A stretch of 64,000 nt of DNA from Cranoglanis bouderius (taxonomy: Eukaryota; Chordata; Actinopteri; Siluriformes; Cranoglanididae): positions 2,653,300 to 2,717,299 of the forward strand of contig CM042558.1 in NCBI GenBank assembly GCA_023630585.1. Direction: 5' to 3'. The notes under the pieces are model-generated. The model was not told where the DNA came from and searched no databases. It was given only the letters and a program-made list of their open reading frames with translations. A program made the translations under genes and the position numbers. This document shows positions 61,628 to 64,000 of the stretch, in pieces (the stretch's first letter is position 1; every line of letters starts with the position of its first letter).

Positions 61628-61896
61628 ACACAGACACATTATCCCAGCTGATCGAAGCAGTTACAAACAAGATGGCCGACATATGTATGTGCAACCCTTG
61701 TACAACGCAAGTTGTAAGGGAAAATCGGCGAGAGAGGTAATCGGATAACTGTAGAAGAGAACACACCCGGTGGAGGGAGCTGACTTTCCTGATTTCTCCT
61801 TGTCCTTGTCCTCCTTCTTCGTCGTAGGGAACTGAGCCAGAATCTCATCTAGAAGACAGACAATCAGTGTGAGACAGGACACACACACACTCACTG

Positions 61897-61928
<32 letters not shown>

Positions 61929-62485
61929 CCACAAACCGGTGATGTTGAACTGGGTGGCGTTGAGCTCCTGCAGCAGGTGATCGAGTTCGCTCAGGCCTCC
62001 GCCCAACACCGACGAGGACGAGAACGCGGGAGGAGGGTCAGGAGAGCGCGGAGAACGAGGCTTGCACACCGTGCTGAAGGACGACACACGGAATAAAATC
62101 ACAGACTGAAATGCGGAATTAAAATCACGGAAAACGAAACTGTTGATGGTGTACCTGTAAAGCTTGTCTGGGTTCTGAGAGCCGTTGGACTTCATGGCAG
62201 CCGAAACTGTCTACGCGAGAGATCAAAATAAAGTGTACTTGAATAGGGAATAACGGAACAGCGTGATAATGCAATAGCGTCGGAAAGTCATGAAGTGTGT
62301 GTGTTGTGTGTGTGTTTTCGTTGCCCACCTGCTGAGGTGTGTATGCAGGAGGAGGAGGCCGGTTCTGAGCGGAGTCTTGGTTGCACGTGGGTGAGGGGTC
62401 AGAGGTCACCGGAGGGTCAGTGGTCAATAGGACGGGGCACCGAGCGAGAGGAGAAGCGGAGCTTTCCAGATCGGCCAGGAGAGCG

Positions 62486-62486
<1 letters not shown>
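58662..62486 (-). CDS. tgfb1i1: TGFB1I1 / Hic-5, LIM focal-adhesion adaptor (start exon missing)
   Basis: Hic-5 is a paxillin-family scaffold at focal adhesions and also a nuclear-receptor coactivator, linked to TGF-beta signalling. Coding exons seen, high to low: 62486-62329, 62210-62155, 62073-61937, 61848-61767, 61583-61499, 61413-61237, 60961-60788, 60690-60609, 60445-60297, 58928-58662. They total 1,367 bp. Four LD motifs are present: DALLADLE, ELDHLLQELNATQF, LELDKLMASLSDF and SLDSMLGLLQSDLSRQG. Four LIM domains follow with their Cys/His zinc ligands, ending YCHPCFLKLFG. STVCKPRSP plus ELNATQFNIT points to Hic-5 rather than paxillin or leupaxin. All splice phases agree. The exon with the start codon (expected MEDLD-like, about 13 coding bases) is not found in 62,487-64,000 and is probably outside the window. 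Confidence 0.96.
59015..59880. repeat. Degenerate minisatellite in TGFB1I1 intron
   Basis: Roughly 40-60-bp units 'aaaatgaaagaatccactacaaaagtacatttttacc' repeat about 18 times with many changes, between the last two coding exons. Confidence 0.8.
61880..61930. repeat. (CA)n microsatellite next to a TGFB1I1 donor
   Basis: CA run with a few CT and CG steps. On the minus strand it begins a few bases after the donor of the exon ending FNIT. Confidence 0.8.

Positions 62487-62488
<2 letters not shown>

Positions 62489-62530
<42 letters not shown>
62489..62530. repeat. (CA)n microsatellite at a TGFB1I1 acceptor
   Basis: CA run three bases from the exon boundary at 62,486. On the minus strand it forms the (TG)n acceptor tract 'tgtgtag' of the exon encoding LD1. 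Confidence 0.85.
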
Positions 62531-62531
<1 letters not shown>

Positions 62532-63018
62532 TTTCTATACTTTAAGTAGTAAAGATTTGTTTTAGTTGCTCTTTTGGTGACTGGGAGGGGGGAAAAAAAT
62601 AAATGAATGCACTTCCAGCCGAGCTTTTTTTGGAGAAAAAATATATATTCCCAAGAGCAATTCCCAGCGCCCTCTACTGGAGAAATAAAAGGATAGCATG
62701 TGAAAGAAAAACACTGGTGGGAAAAACATCATCAGGTGTGATACAAGGTATAATCTGAAACTTCTTTTCGAATAACAGAAATGATTAGATATTATAACAC
62801 TTTGCGAGAAAAGAGCGAGATTTAAAAAAAAAAAAAATAGAAATTAAAAAAAAATCTCTCTGGTGAAAAAGAGAAGGGAATCTCCGAACAATTCCAGCTG
62901 ACTGAGGCTTTCCAGTGGAAATGACTGGTACATGTACTGAATAGAAAAGTCATAAATAGTGCAATAGTGTGGATGAGAATAAACGAAGAGCAGTGTGTGT
63001 TTAGGAATACAGCTAGCA

Positions 63019-63053
<35 letters not shown>

Positions 63054-64000
63054 ATGATGAGAAATATTGCATTCTAGAGGTCGACCGATTGATTGGTTTT
63101 AACCGATTGCTGGAACTATGGGTTATCAGCAAAAATCCACACCGATAGTTTTTCCCGGTTGCGTCCGTTGCCATAGTGACTGAAAAGGGTCCGCTGTCAT
63201 TATACAGTACAAGAGCAGCCTCTAGAGGCGAAATAAAAACTATCACTGACAAATTTTGTCATGTTATTTGAAGTGTTTTTTTTTTTTTTTTTTTTTTGGT
63301 TCAGTTTGGATGTATATCTTTTATTTACTCTAATATTTTATTAATAGTTAATATATATATATATATTAATATTTATATATGTATTTCATTTTAAAAAGTA
63401 CAGCACATTTTCATGGTGCAGTCAGTACTGTTTATTCTTGTAATAAAGTTCAGCGATATTTTACCTTGAGTGTTCATTCAGTATCAATTTTAAAAACTAT
63501 CGGGTGATTAATCGGTTATCGGCAGGTACTGTACGGGTAAAATCCACTGGCGGTCCACCTCTACTGCGTTATTCCCACGCAGTGGCTCGTGACCACAGAT
63601 TTTGGTGTTGCACGACGCATTAATAACGCCTGAAACAAAATGCAGTTGAGAGCCTATCAGACTTCCATCCAGTGTCCAGTCTAGTACGAGGTTTCAGACG
63701 AAACTGTTTCAGAGATTACTGTCATTAACCAGGGTTTCCAGATTTCCAGCGCAACTACGTCTCAAAAACCACAACAAAACCCTGAAAAAATTCAGGCATT
63801 GGAGATGTTTTTCATCTCTTTCTCAACCTTTGCATGGGGAAATAAGGTCACTTCTGAAGTCCATTTCCCAATCTTTCCAATATATCTTACGAATCGTTCA
63901 CAGAGCGAGCGTGGGGCAGCGTGATTCCCGCCCCAATGGGCCTCTATTTTGGAGTTATATTTTTAAACCACTAGTGCAGTAATAACTCTGTAGAGCGAAG
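62531..64000. other. TGFB1I1 first intron (partial)
   Basis: Non-coding as far as I can see. Contains an ATT run (63,020-63,051), a 'tctagaggtcgaccgat' repeat and poly-T and TA runs. No exon with ATG and a matching phase was found. Confidence 0.5.
63074..63566. mobile_element. MITE-like repeat with 'tagaggtcgaccgat' ends
   Basis: The left end 'ctagaggtcgaccgattgatt' and the right end '...ggcggtccacctcta' are imperfect inverted repeats, and 'cgattgctgg...ttatcagc' is echoed by 'aatcggttatcggcagg'. No transposase. The family is not named. Confidence 0.5.

Noticed and set aside
58662..62486. Paxillin or leupaxin
   Set aside because: STVCKPRSP, ELNATQFNIT, four LD motifs and the LIM4 end HPCFLKLFG match Hic-5.
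1..64000. CRISPR array, operon or bacterial features
   Set aside because: The window is eukaryotic. The tandem repeats lack unique regular spacers, and no prokaryotic gene is present.

Overview
The window is nuclear DNA of a teleost fish. It has spliced vertebrate genes with GT..AG introns, many CA/TA microsatellites, several families of decayed Tc1-like DNA transposons, tRNA-derived SINEs and two tRNA genes. The density of Tc1-like elements with long inverted repeats would suit an ostariophysan such as a catfish, but the sequence does not fix the species.

Layout: a Tc1-like remnant (1 to about 1,010) precedes PELO on the + strand (1,230-6,639; 13 coding exons, 385 aa), the pelota ribosome-rescue factor. 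PAQR4 follows on the - strand (12,155-8,254; three exons, 272 aa). Next on the - strand is a 24-kb gene (38,724-14,328) that I assemble into 46 exons and 1,098 codons. It encodes a secreted, glycine/proline-rich, elastin-like matrix protein with a calymmin-like design. All of its introns are phase 1, and most split a glycine codon. Its introns hold five Tc1-like copies, a palindromic-ended MITE, a minisatellite and a 2.5-kb insertion carrying tRNA-Arg(TCG) and tRNA-Pro(CGG). PATL2 is on the - strand (56,429-45,691; 17 coding exons, 661 aa), with a Tc1-like element in one intron that has itself been hit by a LINE fragment. TGFB1I1 (Hic-5) is on the - strand (62,486-58,662), with four LD motifs and four LIM domains. 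Its start exon is not found and probably lies beyond the window.

The five genes do not form a pathway. PELO and PATL2 act in mRNA/ribosome surveillance and mRNA storage or decay, PAQR4 is a membrane receptor-like protein, the elastin-like protein belongs to the extracellular matrix, and TGFB1I1 is a focal-adhesion adaptor. I read the coding models by eye from splice signals and frame. For PELO, PAQR4, PATL2 and the matrix gene the summed exon length is a multiple of three from ATG to stop, a strong internal check.

The most unusual items are the matrix gene's modular exon design and the tRNA-bearing insertion. That insertion has 221-bp near-identical direct repeats at its ends, apparent 17-bp target duplications, and sits in a minisatellite inside an intron.
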